Assembly: GCA_030849075.1 (NCBI GenBank)
Contig: JASAOO010003489.1
Span: 1 to 64,000 of the forward strand
DNA from: Zelonia costaricensis
Lineage: Eukaryota > Euglenozoa > Kinetoplastea > Trypanosomatida > Trypanosomatidae
Direction: 5' to 3'
DNA: 64,000 bases
Below the pieces are notes generated by a model. That model was not told where the DNA came from. It made no database searches and saw only the letters and a list, made by a program, of their open reading frames with translations. The stretch's first letter is position 1, and each line of letters begins with the position of its first letter. Positions 1 through 12,700 of the stretch are shown piece by piece. Both the position numbers and the translations under genes were made by a program.

Positions 1-1839
1 CACGATTCACGCTCGGAGGCGCGCGTCTCGGTCAGCGTCCCCGCGACGGCCACTCGCCTCTCTGCCACCCCGTCCCTCAGCGACACACACGCGCACACAA
101 GCACGCGCACACAAGCACGCGCACACACACACGCGTCACTGACGACACGCCCCACCCCCGTCCCTCCCTCCCCCCCTCCCTCTCCATTGAAGCCTGTTTG
201 TCTGTGTTTCGTGTGCCGTACGTATAGGGGGGTGGGGGCCCACAGAAAGCAAACTTGCAGCGCTGCTCCCCACCCCGCGCTCTACAGCGTTTCTCATCTT
301 TCCCTGTTGATTTACGCTTGTGTGTTCTTCATCGGGCCGGGAGTGCGGGGGGAGGGGAGGGGGGGGGGGGCGTCGCGGGGTGCTGCCGGGACACACGGCG
401 AAGCATCGAAGCACCGAGAAGGAAGAAGCGCAAAAACCGGAAACGGAGGGGGGAAGTGGCGGAGGGCGAAAATAGAACTCGAGCGCACACACACACACAC
501 ACCCACACACGCGCACACGCACACACACGTCAGGTTTTGGTGGTGGTGGTGGTTGGGGTGAGAGAGAGAAAGAGGCCGCGAAGAAGCACCCGTCGGGGAG
601 GGGTGGGGAGGAGCGAGGGAGGGGGATGCGGGGAAGCAAGCGTGTGTGCATGTTCGGTAGGGAGAGGGGTGGGTGTCTGCGACTGTGTAAGTGGTGATGG
701 GGAGGGGGGAAGTGAGGGGTGCGCTTGGAAACAAGAAGTCCCCGTCTGTGTCTGTTAGTGTGAGCTTGTGTGTGTGTGTGTGTGTATTAGCAAGGGACAC
801 GTCGCTGTGGGAAGGCTGCACACACAGCTTCGGCACACACACACACACACGCACACACACACAGGATGCGCACCACAGCGAGGAGGGCAACAGAAGGCGC
901 CCCTACACGTGCCCACCTCCCATCACACTTCGAACGGTAGAGAAAAGGAAAGAAAAAACAAGAAGACGAGCGCAGACCCCACACACAGAGACACACGCAC
1001 AGGTACCTACACGCACGTTCGGGCTTTCAACACACACACACACGTACACGCACCCACACCGTATCCTCCTCTGTTCTCCTGCTCCCCTACCCTTCCCACT
1101 CGCCCCCGCCCCCTCCCTCGCACACACACACGTGGTGGAAGAGGAAGAGAGGCCAAGCCCCGTAGAGGCACGCCCTCAGAGGGATGGCGGTGAAGGGGCG
1201 ATGGGAAGGAGGGGTGGGGGGGAAGAGGGGAGCTCCCACACTCCCACACCCACACTCCCACACTCCCACACACACACAGACACACACAAGGCTGCGCGTA
1301 GGCAGCACGACACGGCACAGATGGGAGGACGAAGCGTGGGGAGAGTTGGGGAAGGGAGGAGGCTACAGCTCAACATCATCCTCTCGTGAGGAGAAACCGA
1401 GCCACTCAAGCTGGAGGGAAAAAAAGGAAATACGCTGAAATCGCGCGACGCGACGCCACAGAAGAGAGACAGGGGACAGAGGCAGAGAGAAAGAGAAGGC
1501 CGAAATCAAGAGAAACCAAAAAATCGAAGGGACGACGCACAGCAAGAGAGAGAGAGAGAGGGGGGCGAGAGAGAAGAGAAGGTGTGGTCGAAATCAGCTA
1601 AGTGTGTAATGGGAAGGGGAAGGGGTGGGGGGGGAAAGGAACAAGCAACTACACACACACGCGCACAAGTTGCGCGCACACATGCACACACACACGCACC
1701 GACGCATCCAGCTCGAGGGACGACGCGGGGTGGAAGAACCAGAGCCCACTTCCACTGTACGTCTTGATGGGGAGGTGAAACGTGGGGCTGAACTGAGCTG
1801 AGAAGCAAGAGACGGAGAGGTCGTCGGCGTGTGTCTCTA

Positions 1840-1878
<39 letters not shown>

Positions 1879-1999
1879 ATATCGTCTGTTTGCGTTGTCG
1901 ATGCGCCGCTAGGCGCACCTGCACTTTATGTTAGTTTGACTTCTCTGTACGTTTTCACTTTTTCCGTTTTTTCGGCGTGTCGCCGCTACCGTCCCTCTC
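1..1999. other. Spacer downstream of the porin gene, no gene seen
   Basis: This stretch lies 3' of the porin gene and should include its 3' UTR. It is microsatellite-rich: CA runs near 490-530, 835-865 and 1030-1045, short CCCACA-type repeats near 1235-1280, purine-rich sequence at 1390-1660, and a pure TG run at 1844-1877. Open frames on either strand translate only into His/Thr, Cys/Val or Pro/Ser low-complexity strings and are not credible genes. A second porin copy or another gene could lie to the left of the window. Confidence 0.7.
1844..1877. repeat. (TG)17 microsatellite
   Basis: An uninterrupted TG dinucleotide run of 34 bases, about 120 bases beyond the porin stop codon. It is a simple repeat likely to vary in length between strains. 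Confidence 0.95.
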
Positions 2000-2863
2000 C
2001 TACGAGTGCGTCAGCTGCACGCCCATCTTCATGTCCTTGTCCAGCGACACACAGGCCGTCCAGTTGTCAGCCATCTTCGCGATGTAGGCGACGGCCCACT
2101 CCATGTTGCGGTTCACACGGGCCTTGATCGTGTTGGCCGGCATCACCGGGCACGTCGCCTCCCAGCCGAATACCGCAGCCACGCCCTTGGCAGCGCGCGC
2201 GTTGCCGCACTCCACCTCGACGGCGCTGCGGATCGTGCACTTGTTGCCGCGCAGCATGAACGAGTAGGGGAAGCTGGCGCTCGACTGGTACGTCTGCAGG
2301 CGGTTCGTGCGGATCGCCACCTCGTACCCCTTCTCGGAGTAGCGGCAGCCGAAGTTCCAGTTGCAGTCCTTCTTCGCGATGTCATACGTCGCGCCGCAGC
2401 CGACCTGGCAGTTGGGTGCCACGTCGATGCCCATGCCGAGCTCGACCGCCTCGGGCGTCACCTTCTCGTTGATGCTGGCCCGCTTCGAGAGCGCCACACA
2501 CGTCTCATGGCTGATCTCGTAGCGGTACTTGTCCTGGCGGCGCTGCAGGACCACCTCCATCTTGTGGCCCTGGATGGTGTAGTGCGCCGAGCCCTTGATC
2601 TCGCGCGCGATGTCGGGTGTCACGGTGAGCTTGAGGCCGCCGTTGCACGCCGCGACGTACTCGATGTCGGCGGACAGCTTACCATCAGAGCTGGCCTGCG
2701 GGTTGATGAAGAAAGTGTCCTTGGGGCCCTTGTACTTGCACTCCACCACCCACTTGTTGGCCGCCGGGAAGTTCTTGGTGAGGAGATCCTTGGTGGCCTT
2801 GTTGTAGTCCTTGAAGAGGGCCGGGGTCGAGTAGACCTTTGCGGGGGCGCTCTGCTGCGACAT
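2000..2863 (-). CDS. VDAC: Mitochondrial outer-membrane porin (VDAC)
   Basis: This 287-residue protein is a eukaryotic porin of the VDAC family: a beta-barrel in the mitochondrial outer membrane that passes ADP/ATP and other small anions. The N-terminal segment PALFKDYNKATKDLLTKN (about residues 14-31) matches the amphipathic helix that opens VDACs. The rest shows alternating polar/apolar beta-strand texture without transmembrane helices, and the length fits the usual 270-290 residues. The ATG at 2863 begins MSQQSAPAKV; the open frame continues upstream only through translated CA repeats, so this start is preferred. The stop is TAG. The giant disordered-protein gene lies upstream, 893 bases away. 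The family call rests on the N-terminal motif, length and strand pattern as I read them, without an alignment. An unrelated beta-barrel of the same superfamily (Tom40) is less likely given the N-terminal helix. Confidence 0.88.
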   Translation of the reverse strand: MSQQSAPAKVYSTPALFKDYNKATKDLLTKNFPAANKWVVECKYKGPKDTFFINPQASSDGKLSADIEYVAACNGGLKLTVTPDIAREIKGSAHYTIQGHKMEVVLQRRQDKYRYEISHETCVALSKRASINEKVTPEAVELGMGIDVAPNCQVGCGATYDIAKKDCNWNFGCRYSEKGYEVAIRTNRLQTYQSSASFPYSFMLRGNKCTIRSAVEVECGNARAAKGVAAVFGWEATCPVMPANTIKARVNRNMEWAVAYIAKMADNWTACVSLDKDMKMGVQLTHS

Positions 2864-3756
2864 GGTGGGTTGAGGGGGGGGAGAGGGGGTGAGATTGGGT
2901 GTGTGTGTGTGTGTGTGCTTGTGCGATGGATTGTGTGGCGGGAGGAGAAAGCTGAAAGGAGGCGGGGGGAAGGGAGGAAGAAGAGAAACTGCGGAGTTCT
3001 GTTTTTTTTGAGTTTGTATGTGTGTGTGTGTGTGTGTGTGTGGGTGTGGGTGTACGACAGCAGTGCAGGAGAGAGGGCAAGGAGAGTGAGGGTGCAGCGG
3101 CATGATGATGAAGACGAAGATGACGAAGGGGACAGCGGGTTGGCACACACAGCGACGGCAAAGACGCAGCGTCGCAGCGCCCCCCCCCCCGCCCCCCGCC
3201 CCCCTTCCCCCGGGCACATGCAGGTAGGCGGGGAGCCGCACGGGCAGCAGCGCTGGTGGGAATCTTGATGGACGCGGCCGCGGGCGGAGCTCGCGGTGCT
3301 GGGCACAACACACACACACCCTCCTGTGTCTGCCGTGCGGCAAGCCCGACCGCAAGAGATAGGAGGCGACTTTTGCTTAAGGGGCTTCCAAGTCACATGC
3401 GATGCGCTCCTGTCCAGCACGTTCACGCACAGATACACACAAACAGAGGAATCGCATTCGTTCCTTCTTCAACCAATTTCGCTTTTGTGAGATGGAAGCC
3501 GCGCAGCACCACCAACACAATTCAAGAACGTCGTCTACGCAGACACACGCGGGAGCTGCCCTCTGCCGCCGTCGCGCAGTCGCGGAGGCCAGTCGAAGCA
3601 GGCCAGGGCACCTCACCACGAGGGAAGGGAGGAGAAGGGAGGGGCTCTCTCAGACACGTCCGTCAGCGCGTTGCCAAGCACAGACCCACGAGCAGCTCGC
3701 AACACACACACACACAAACACACTTACATGCACTCACGCAGAGCTACGAGCCGCCG
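2864..3756. other. Spacer between porin and giant gene
   Basis: It holds the porin 5' UTR, the giant gene's 3' UTR and no credible open frame. GT runs lie at 2899-2917 and 3019-3042, near the porin start. A CA run at about 3703-3723 lies just past the giant gene's stop. Poly-C occurs at about 3180-3213. Confidence 0.75.
2948..2998 (-). promoter_or_regulatory. Possible spliced-leader acceptor region of the porin mRNA
   Basis: On the coding strand this is a tract of almost only C and T followed by the first AG at about 2952-2953, which would leave a 5' UTR of roughly 88 bases. A polypyrimidine tract followed by AG is the known trans-splicing signal in trypanosomatids. The exact site is an inference. 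Confidence 0.35.
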
Positions 3757-6700
3757 TCAGACCTGTCCGCCACCCCAGCTAGCTTGCTTAATCAAGGCCA
3801 CAAGTCGATCGTTGTGCGTCATCGCAGCGGCCGCGCTGTCTGCGGCATCACCGTTCACCAACGTGCCTGCAACTGCCGCTGCAGCTCGCTCGCGTGACGC
3901 CGCAGAGGCAACGCCACGCGTATTCGCGGCGGCATTGCCGACGCTGTTCGTCAGGCTGACGCTGTGGTCGTAGTACGCGCGCACTGCAGCTCGTCGCCGC
4001 GCCAGGGCGGACGAGGCGGCGTACAGGTCAGAGGCGCGTGCAGGTCGACTAGGAAGGCCCGAGAAGGCAGCAGGAGATGAAAGACTCGCGGAGTCGCCCC
4101 GGCTCTCGCCCCACACCCCACCACGCGGGGTGGCCGCGATCCCGCCGGCATCTTGGAAGAACGCCGATGTCGCCGCGTGCCAGCCGTGGCTCGTGCCCGC
4201 AACATCCGCCAAGCCGTCCTCGCACTGGGCGAGGTAGTACGATGGTATCACGTGACGTCCCGCGAGGTGCGGTGCGTCCGCGTCGTTGTGGAGGTCGGCG
4301 GCGGCGTCGCTGCTGCAGGGCTGCGGTGGCGGCTGGGACGCTGGTGTGACGGTCGCAGCAGCGACGGTGTTGCCGTGTCGGCCGATCGCCGGCCCGGCGG
4401 AGCCGCTGCGCCCCTCCGCCATCGTGTCCTCGTAGCGGGGCACCCCACCCTCTCTCAGGCACACCCGCGGCATCAGCGGCGGCGGCGGCGGCGCGGGCGT
4501 GGCGTCGGCTGTCTGCGCGGATGGCGCGGCCCTCGAGAAGGCGCGGTGAGGAGCGCTGCCCTCACCAGCCGCGGGCGATGGTGGTGGTGGCCCAGCCGTC
4601 CCCTGCTCCTCCGGCGGCTGGGTCTCCATCACCGCCGCCTCCTTCGCAAGCCGCTCCGGCTCGCACGTCACACTCCCGTCCTCGTCCTGGTCCAACGAGC
4701 GTCGGCCCGCTGCTGTGGACTGCGTACTGAGCGGGGTGCCAGCCAACACCGTCTCTGGCTGGGCGGACACGACGGGCTCGCTGCATGCCGCGTCGCCAGA
4801 CCAGAGGGTGCCGCGCAGGGTTGAGGGCGGCACGGACACGGCGGGATGTCGCAGACTCACCCGCGCGCCGCTCGTCTCCGCCTCGCCGCTCGTGCGTCGC
4901 GACGCCGCAGCCAGCGCTGCGGCGATCGCGCTCGCGGAGTTGTCGGAGCTGTCCAGTGCCAGAGCGGGGGTGAAGGCGCTCATCATCTCCGAACTGCATG
5001 CCCCGATGTTCGCATCATCGCCCACGGTGGTCGTCGGCACGGACGTGATGGGGCTGACGAGGGTGGTCGAGAGGGACGCGTACCGTGGGAGGGGCGGGGC
5101 GGCGATGGACGGCAGGCAGAGCGAGGTCGCCGCCGACGGCGTGCAGCCGGTCCCGAAGGTGATGCTCGGGGTGGCCGCGGGATCGGCGGCACCCGCCGAA
5201 TCCTCCATCTGCCCCGTGCGCGCCCCACGAGCGGCGGCCACGGGCGCCACCGCGGCGTCCGCAAGAGCGGACCGCTGCCCCACCTCCCCCAGCGCGCCCT
5301 GCTGCCGCGCCACCCGCGCCGCCGACGTGGCGCTCACAGACAGTTCCGCGCCCTCCCCCGCTGCTGCTGTTGCCGCTGCCCCGGATGCTGGCGCGGCAAG
5401 GTGACACCCCTCCGCGCCATTCTCCGCGAACGTCAGCCACGGCAGCCGCATGTGGGCGGGGGTGGTGGGCGTGACGATGCCCTCCACACCCACAGTGACG
5501 CCGAGGGCGGGGGCATTGATGGCGAGCTGCACAGCCGCAGCCGCAGCAGCCGCTGAGGTGGCAGGGGCCGCTCGCACCGCATCGCCACCCACGCTGTCCT
5601 TCAGATCGGGCTCGCCACCGCACCCGAGTCTCAGCAGCGGGCTCCGCTCAGAGACCGGCGATGCCGCTGGAGAAGAGGACGAGGGCGCGGAGGACGACGA
5701 GGCAGTGGAGGCGGTGCGAGGGCGGCGCAGCGGCGACGACGACGGGGCTGCGGCTGTGGTGATGGCGATGATGGTGGGGGCGGCGGTTGCGGCGGCGGCG
5801 GCGGCGGGGTCCTCGTCAGGGGCGAGCGGTGATCCCCGGAAGGGGGCGGCGGTGACGACCTCGTCGTCCTCGTCGTCCTCGTCGTCCATCAGCGTGCCCA
5901 TCTGGCGCCCACCGCCCACTTCGGCGGCGGTGGCGGTGGCGGCGGCCGGTGGGGGGGACCGCGGGGGCGAGGGGCGACCCTGCGACGCAGCCGCCTCCCC
6001 CGCCACTGCATCGACGGTGCTGTGACCCGAGAAGCACGCGGCGACGCTGGCGCCAGTTGCGGAGCTCGCAATGGCGACCCCGTCGTCCCCGCCGCTCCGT
6101 GTGTGTGCCATGTCGCGGATAAGTGCGTCGGCGTCCCCGGCGCCGTCGCCAACACCGCCGCCGCTCCCCGTTGCGGCAGGGGAGCTTGTACTGCGGTCAG
6201 ACAGTCGGCACATGGCAGCCTCGCGACTGCTGCTGCTGGGTGCGCTGCTGCTGATGGTCGACACACTCGCCTGCGTGAAGCCGCCGCCGCTGCCGCTGAT
6301 GGAGGTCTGCGCTGGCCGGCTGACGCTGCGACTTGTCCGCGCGCTGCCCCGCTCCAGTGCCTGCCCCGCGGTGGCCGCTCTCGCTGCAGCCACCGCGGCC
6401 AGGCCGGCGTGGGCGTGGGCCCGCAGGGCGGGTGCGGCCGGGGCCGACGCGGCGAGGGACGTGTTCGGGGTGGGGAAGGCGGAGGTGCCCCCCACGCCGC
6501 CCGCACCCCCACCCGCGCCGCCCCCGCCGCCGCGCGTGCCGCCCGGGTGCCACCCCGTCGTGGAGGCGCGCAAGGAGCTCGCCCGCACGCTGGACAGGGG
6601 GCGCTCGCGCAGCGGCGAGTCGCCGACCAGCCGCGGTGAGCGCGATGCAGAGGAGGAGACCGTCATGGACCACACGAGCGGCGAGGGCGGCGCGCCGTTC

Positions 6701-9700
6701 GCGCTCCGGCCGCTGCGGGGCGAGCCGGCGAGACCCACGCTGTTGTCCACTGCCGTCACCGGCGCCGTGAAGCCGCGGACGGCGGCCGCAGCGGCGGTCG
6801 TGGTGAGGATGTCACACCCACAGCCCGCTCCCGTGCTCCGGGCTGGGAGGCGGATGGCGGGGACGGCGACGGCGGGGCCGCGGTGGGGCTGCGCCGGAGG
6901 GGAACCGCTGCTGCCCCCGCTGCCGTTATCACCGCGGGCATCGCCATCTCCAGGGCCGCCGTCTGCGAGGTCCCAGGCGCCACTATCGTCGTCGTCGTCG
7001 TCCTCTTGTGCACTACTGTCGTCGCCCCCACCCCCCGCGTGGGCTGCCTCGTGTCTCGCGTCGACCACGGGCTGCTCCTGCTGCTGCTCCTGCTGCTGCT
7101 GCTGCACCACCGCGTCTACCTCCTCTCCCGCTTCTTGCCCTGCATCAACACCGCCGCGTGCGTCCCTCGATGCCGACGCGCTGGTGGCAGCGCAGACGTC
7201 GGTGTCCATGGTTGAAAGACACTCGTCCGCCGTCACCGCTTCGGTCGCGGCCACCAACATCGACTCCTCCACCGAGTACGCGGGAAGCTCAGCGCGAGTG
7301 CCGCCGTCTGTGGGGGAAGCAAGGGATTGCGCCCCCGGCATCGTGTCTGAGCGCGACGCGCCGGCGCCGCTCTCGACGACAGCGGAGCTGAGGCTGCTGT
7401 AGCTCTCCGGGTGGCTGATGGCGCTGCTGCTGTTGTTGGGGCGAGGTAGTAAGCGACGCTCGTCGCGGCTGGCCCAGGTGGCGGCTGTGGCGGTGGCGCC
7501 CGCGACGGCGCGGACGGCGACCACGCCCGCCGGCATCACCGCCCCGCTGCAGTCGAGGAAGGTTGTGCTAGGGAGCGTGTGGGACGGGTCGCTCGCGCTG
7601 CCCTCGGCGTGGGGAAGCGTGTAGGAGCCGCTCGAATCGGCAACGAGCTCGACGGGATGCTGGATGCCGCTGCCGAGGGCACCGGCGGTGGTGTGCGTCT
7701 GCTGCACCTCGTCGCGGTACTGACTTGGCGCTCCCTCGGCGTCATCCAGCGCGTCGTCGCCGTCACGCGGCAGTACAGACGCCATCGCGTTGCACAGAAG
7801 CGGCTTGCGAGCCGCACTCTCCTCCTCGTCCGACGCCATCACCGGGGCACCACCGCTCGCCGCCGCATCGTGCCCCACCGCCGACCTCGCCTCATGGCGC
7901 AGCGTGCGGCTGTGTTGGTCCTTCGTGTCTGCCGCCGAGCCACCGCTGCCGCTGTCGTCGGACGTGTAGGCGTCGAAGTCGTCCGCGTAGCTGCCACCGC
8001 TTCCGCCCTCCCTCTCCTCATCGCTGCCGTTGCGTGTGGTGGGGGTGCGGGGCAGCAGGAACGGGTAGTCTGTCGGTGGGGGGATCGGTGGAAGAGGGCT
8101 GAGTGGCAGCAGCGCCATCGTGTGCGGCGGTGCCGTAGACATCGACGACATCGGGGTCGGGTGCGCCGTGCTCACGTCCGTGGCCGCAGCGACAGGACTG
8201 GCAGGACTGGGCTGGGCGGTGGTAGTGGCGGTGATGCCGGAGGCAGGCGGGGCAGCGCTGGCGCTCATCGGCGAGACGATGCTGGAGGTGGACACCGCCA
8301 GGACCGTGTCCACCTGCGTCGGTGCTGCGCTGAGGCGGTAACGAGGCAGCGGGGCAACCCAGCGTGCACCGCCGCCGCCACTGCCCCCGCCGCGACACGC
8401 CGCCGCCCCACCGCCGCCGCTGCCGCCGCTGAGGTTGAAGCCGGGCCCACCGCTCACGCGATCGGCGTCGAAGCTGGGGCGCTGCTCCGGGCTCCGCGCG
8501 CGCGACGCGCTGCTGGATGCCGTCGCGCAAAAAAATGTCGAGTGGGAGAAGTTCGCCGCGGAGGCGGTGGAGCTGCTCAGGGTCACGGTGCTGCTGGGCG
8601 TCCACGCCGCGGCGGCGGCGAGCACGAGCGTCGCGGGGTGGGCAGCGGCGGCGGCGTTCGCATGCAGGGCGGGGCTGGAGGGCGGCGTGGACGTCGTCAC
8701 CACCGTCACGGTGAAGGGCGACGGAGCCACGGCACTTGTGGCAGTGGCCGAGGCGGTGGTGCTCGCAGGAACAGCCGCTGGCGCCTTCGGGCTCTGCGCC
8801 GCCGGGAGTCCCGCTGCGCTGGCCGCCGCCACGGCCGGCATCGAGGGCGTCGTACTCCGCCGCCCGCTAGGGGTGCTGCCGCTCCCCCCATCGCGGCGAC
8901 TCCCCGCCGTCGAGCTCGACCCCGCCATCCCTGGCGCTGTCAACCCGAGCATGCTGCCGATGCCGGTGCTGTCCATCGTCGACATCATGGTCGTCGTCGA
9001 TGCCGCGGACGTCGTGAGGTTGGAGGAGCCGTGCTGGCGCGAGCTCCAGGCGGCGCTCAGGGCGAGGCTTGTGACCGGCGAGCGAAGGGAGTCTAGCGTC
9101 GCCGAGAACTGGGCGGACGAGGTGAGCGTTTCCAGGCTGGAGAGGGTGCGGCCCGTGGAAACGTGGGCGGGCTGCGCTTGCGTGTTGGTCTGCGAGACGG
9201 ACAGCGAGGGTGTCGGGTCTGCCTCACGTGTGTCGAGGGAGGCCAGCGGCCGCTCCGCGCCGACACCTACGCCGACGGGTGACCGTGACTCTGCCGCGGC
9301 TGCGTCCTGTGCCCTGGGCTGTTCCGTGAAGGACGGCGCGCTCACGTCTTCGTCGATTGCGTTGCCGGACGTCGCGTCGTGGGTGGCGAGGTCGAGCGCC
9401 TCGACGACAGGGCGACGCAGGTCGCTCTCCGGTTCGTCAGACGTCGCGTAGTCGCCTGACGTCACCGCGCTAACCGTTGCCAGACCCGCAGTCGCATCCG
9501 TGTGTCGCGCACCGCGGTGATCCTCCACCCCGCCTTCCGCCTCCTGTCGCCCCGCGTCTGTCGCGGCGCGCGGCGGTTCGAGTGGCGGCGCAGTGCGGAG
9601 GGTCGCCGCCATCGGTGCTGCAGCGGGCGCCGCCAAGACTACGACGCTGGTGCGAAGGGCGCGTCGCGGGTCGTGTGGTCCATCACGATGGCGGCACGCG

Positions 9701-12700
9701 TCGTCGCACGCCTTCTCGTCCTGTGGACACGTCGCCGGAGAGGATCCAGTAGCCGCAGAGGCGCTGCCGTCACTCGTCAGAGCCAACGTCGGATGCGCCA
9801 CCACGCGGGACTCCGCACCCGCAGTGTCGTGTGTCACGCCCTGCGGACTCTCTCGAGGCACAGCCCGCGCGCCGACCACGTCTGCGCCAGTGACGATCTC
9901 CAGCTCCTCTGGCGAGTCACAGACGGTGCTGCTCTCGTACCCGCGGCTGCTGCTTCCGCTGCACCGCACAATCGTGTTGCTGGCCTCCTCGTCTGCGCGG
10001 AGCTGCGACGCGGTCCATCCAACCGGCGCCGCCTCGTGTGACGCGGGCGCGGGCCCCCCCGCAACGGCGGTGGACTGCGGCGTGAGTGAGGTGGGACACG
10101 GGGGGGACACGGGTGGCGTGGGTGGGTTTCGGGCCGCCCCCGCACGCCGTGATGCGTTGGAGATGAGCAGCGCTGGTGCCCCGCGCATCTCCGACGCGAC
10201 TCCAGCAGCGGCGGCGGCGGCGGCGGCGGCGCTGTTGAAGTCGCACCCGCCGGGCGCGAGTTGATCAGACGCTGACGACACAGGGGACTCGGCGATGTAC
10301 GACTCGTGCAGCGGGATGAGCGTGTTGCCGCTGCCCTGCCCACCACCGCCGCAGCCGCAGATCGGCGTCATCGCCGCCGCTGTTCCCGCAGCAGCAGCAG
10401 CCGTCAGCGTGTGCAGCGCGGGCAGCGCACTCCCGCCACTGCTGCTGTTGGTGCCGGGAGACAGGCTGCCGGGTTCGCGCAGATCGCGGGGTGCCAGGGA
10501 AAGCGGGCAGGTGGTGGGCTTGCCAGTATCGTCCTCGTCGCCGTCGCCGTCGTGGCGTCGTCGTGCGGCGCAGGCGGGTGGGGACGCCGTCGACTCGCGG
10601 TACACCGGCGACACGGCGGCCCCGGCGGCGGTGCTGCCACTGCCGCTGCTGCTGCTGGCATTCATCGTCGACGCGTTCTCGCCGCCGTGACCCGCATCCT
10701 CCATCAAGCACGCACCCAGGCGGAGCCGCGTGCCGGGCCCGACGCCCACCGCATCGCTCCGCACCACCACCTCCGCAGTGGGTGGTGGTGGTGGTGGTGG
10801 TGCTGTTGCTGCGGGTGATGGCGGTGGTGCTGCTGCCTCTGCTGCGCCTGTGATGTAAAGCTGTGATGACCGCTCTCGCCGCACGGCGGCCGCCACGATG
10901 TCGTCCTCGTAGTCGTCTTCCTCGTTCTCACCGAACAACAGCCCCGCTGATGCTGCCGCCGTGACCGCGTTCGCGGCGTGCGGGCTCGAACCCGCCGGAG
11001 GCTCCCTCGCTCGCCCCGCCACCGTTGCCGAGCGATGCGCCGACAGCGCCACGTCACGGGCGGATGAGTTGGGCGTGGTGTCCAGGGACAGCTGCGAGGG
11101 CTGCAGCAGCTGCCCCCGTTGCACGTCCCAGCTCGCCCACGTATCAGGGGACCGCGCAGCCCCGCCACGAGCGGCCGCAGCGGTCACCGCCGCCGCAGCC
11201 GCGGCGAACGCCAGCGACGACGTCGGCAGCGTCGGCGGAGGGGGGCAGGCGGTGGCAGCGGCTGACGGCGTCGGTGCCGCGGAGGGCTTGGCTGTCGACG
11301 CATCCCGTGGTGTGGTGTAAAGCGCGTCATGTACGTCCTTGTTCGCGTGCCCCGCCGTGCCGAACGGGCGCGATGCTGCTGCTGCTGTTGCTGCGGCGGC
11401 GGTGGCTGTGGCGGTGCCGGGGGGTCGTAGGTCCACCGCGTCCTCCGCGCCGACCCCTTCGTGCGGCCGCCACGGCGCCCCTCGCAGGGCAGCAGGCACC
11501 GAGGCGATGAAGGACTCGGCCGCCGCGGTGTACGTGCTGCTGCGGCCCGTGCCGCTCATGCTGCCCGCGAGCGGCGGCGTTGTGAAGCCCTGCAGGGAGC
11601 CCGACGCGGTGGTGGTGGTGGTGGTCGTCGTCGTCGCGGAGGTCCGAGCGGTGGAGGCGGAGCCGGACATCTCAAAGGGGGCCCGCAGCAGGAGCGGCAG
11701 CGAGGCGGCCAGCGCGTCCGCCACCTCGCCGCTGCGCGGGGCCGCGCTCCCCTCCACCACGGACAACGCGTCTGCCGCACGCGAGAACCTGGACGCCGAG
11801 AAGGAGGAGGACGAAGAAGGCTGCTGCTGCAGCGCAGCGGCCGCGGCGGCGGCGGTGGTGGTGAGGGGGTGCTGGGTGGGTGGGCTCGCGGTGAAGCCGG
11901 CATCCTGCCTGCCCCACCGCGCGGCGGCGCCCGACCCCGCCATCCCCGACTCGCCCGCCAGCGCCGACGTGGCCGCGGAGGAGAGGGGTGTCTTGGCTGA
12001 GCCGCGCATCGCGCGTGTCACGGACTCGATCGACTCGTGTATGCTTGGCAGCGCGACCCGCTCCTCCCCTGCCGCGGCGGAGGTGGCGTAGGGCGACCTC
12101 GTCAGCGGTGATGATGGAGATGTCGGGGGCCGCGAGAGGGGGCGGTGTCGCCGTTCCCCCGGCGGCGTGGCGCCCGGCACGTCCGGCATCAGCTTCGTCT
12201 GTGTGGCTGCACCCGCACCGCCATCCTCGGTCGCGTTGTCGTCGTGGGCGGGACGTGAAAGACCGGCGGGTGCGAGACCGCCCGTTGGGGGGCTGAGGTG
12301 CCGCTGTGGGTCCTGCGGCGTGGGGGAGCAGCGCGGCCGCACCCCAACACTGGCGTTGCCCTGCTCCGCTGCCGCCGCGCCACCGCCGCTGCTACCGCTG
12401 TTGCTGTTCGCACGCCACTCCCTGCTGGTGCTCGCACTCTTACTGGCCGCGGCCGCCGCCGCAGCAGCAGCAGCGGCCGCGGCGCGGCGTGCCCCACTCA
12501 CCCGCGCATCGGAGTCGAGGTCGGGCGTCGTGTCGGCTGCCACCTCCTCCCGCTGCACCTTGATGAAGGGCGCCCGCACGGGTGGGGCGGAGAGGGCGGC
12601 GGCGAGCAGCGATGACATCGACATGGAGGTGGACGCGGACGAGCCGAACACCGCCAGGGGCGCCGTGCCCAAGGCACCACCACCAGCACCCCCGCCTGTT

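Noticed and set aside
1235..1280. CCCACA-type short repeats resembling telomeric sequence
   Set aside because: The unit is not the trypanosomatid telomere repeat (TTAGGG/CCCTAA), and it sits among CA repeats.
136..1880. Several overlapping frames on both strands with His/Thr or Cys/Val strings
   Set aside because: They are translations of CA/GT repeats and homopolymers, not proteins.
6071..7402. Long plus-strand open frame of 443 codons inside the giant gene, with similar long antisense frames at 7579-9096, 17174-18958, 34088-35893 and 39206-40642
   Set aside because: GC-rich codons leave few stops on the opposite strand. Translations are Ala/Arg/Gly/Ser strings with no domain, and the minus frames are longer and consistent with the gene array.
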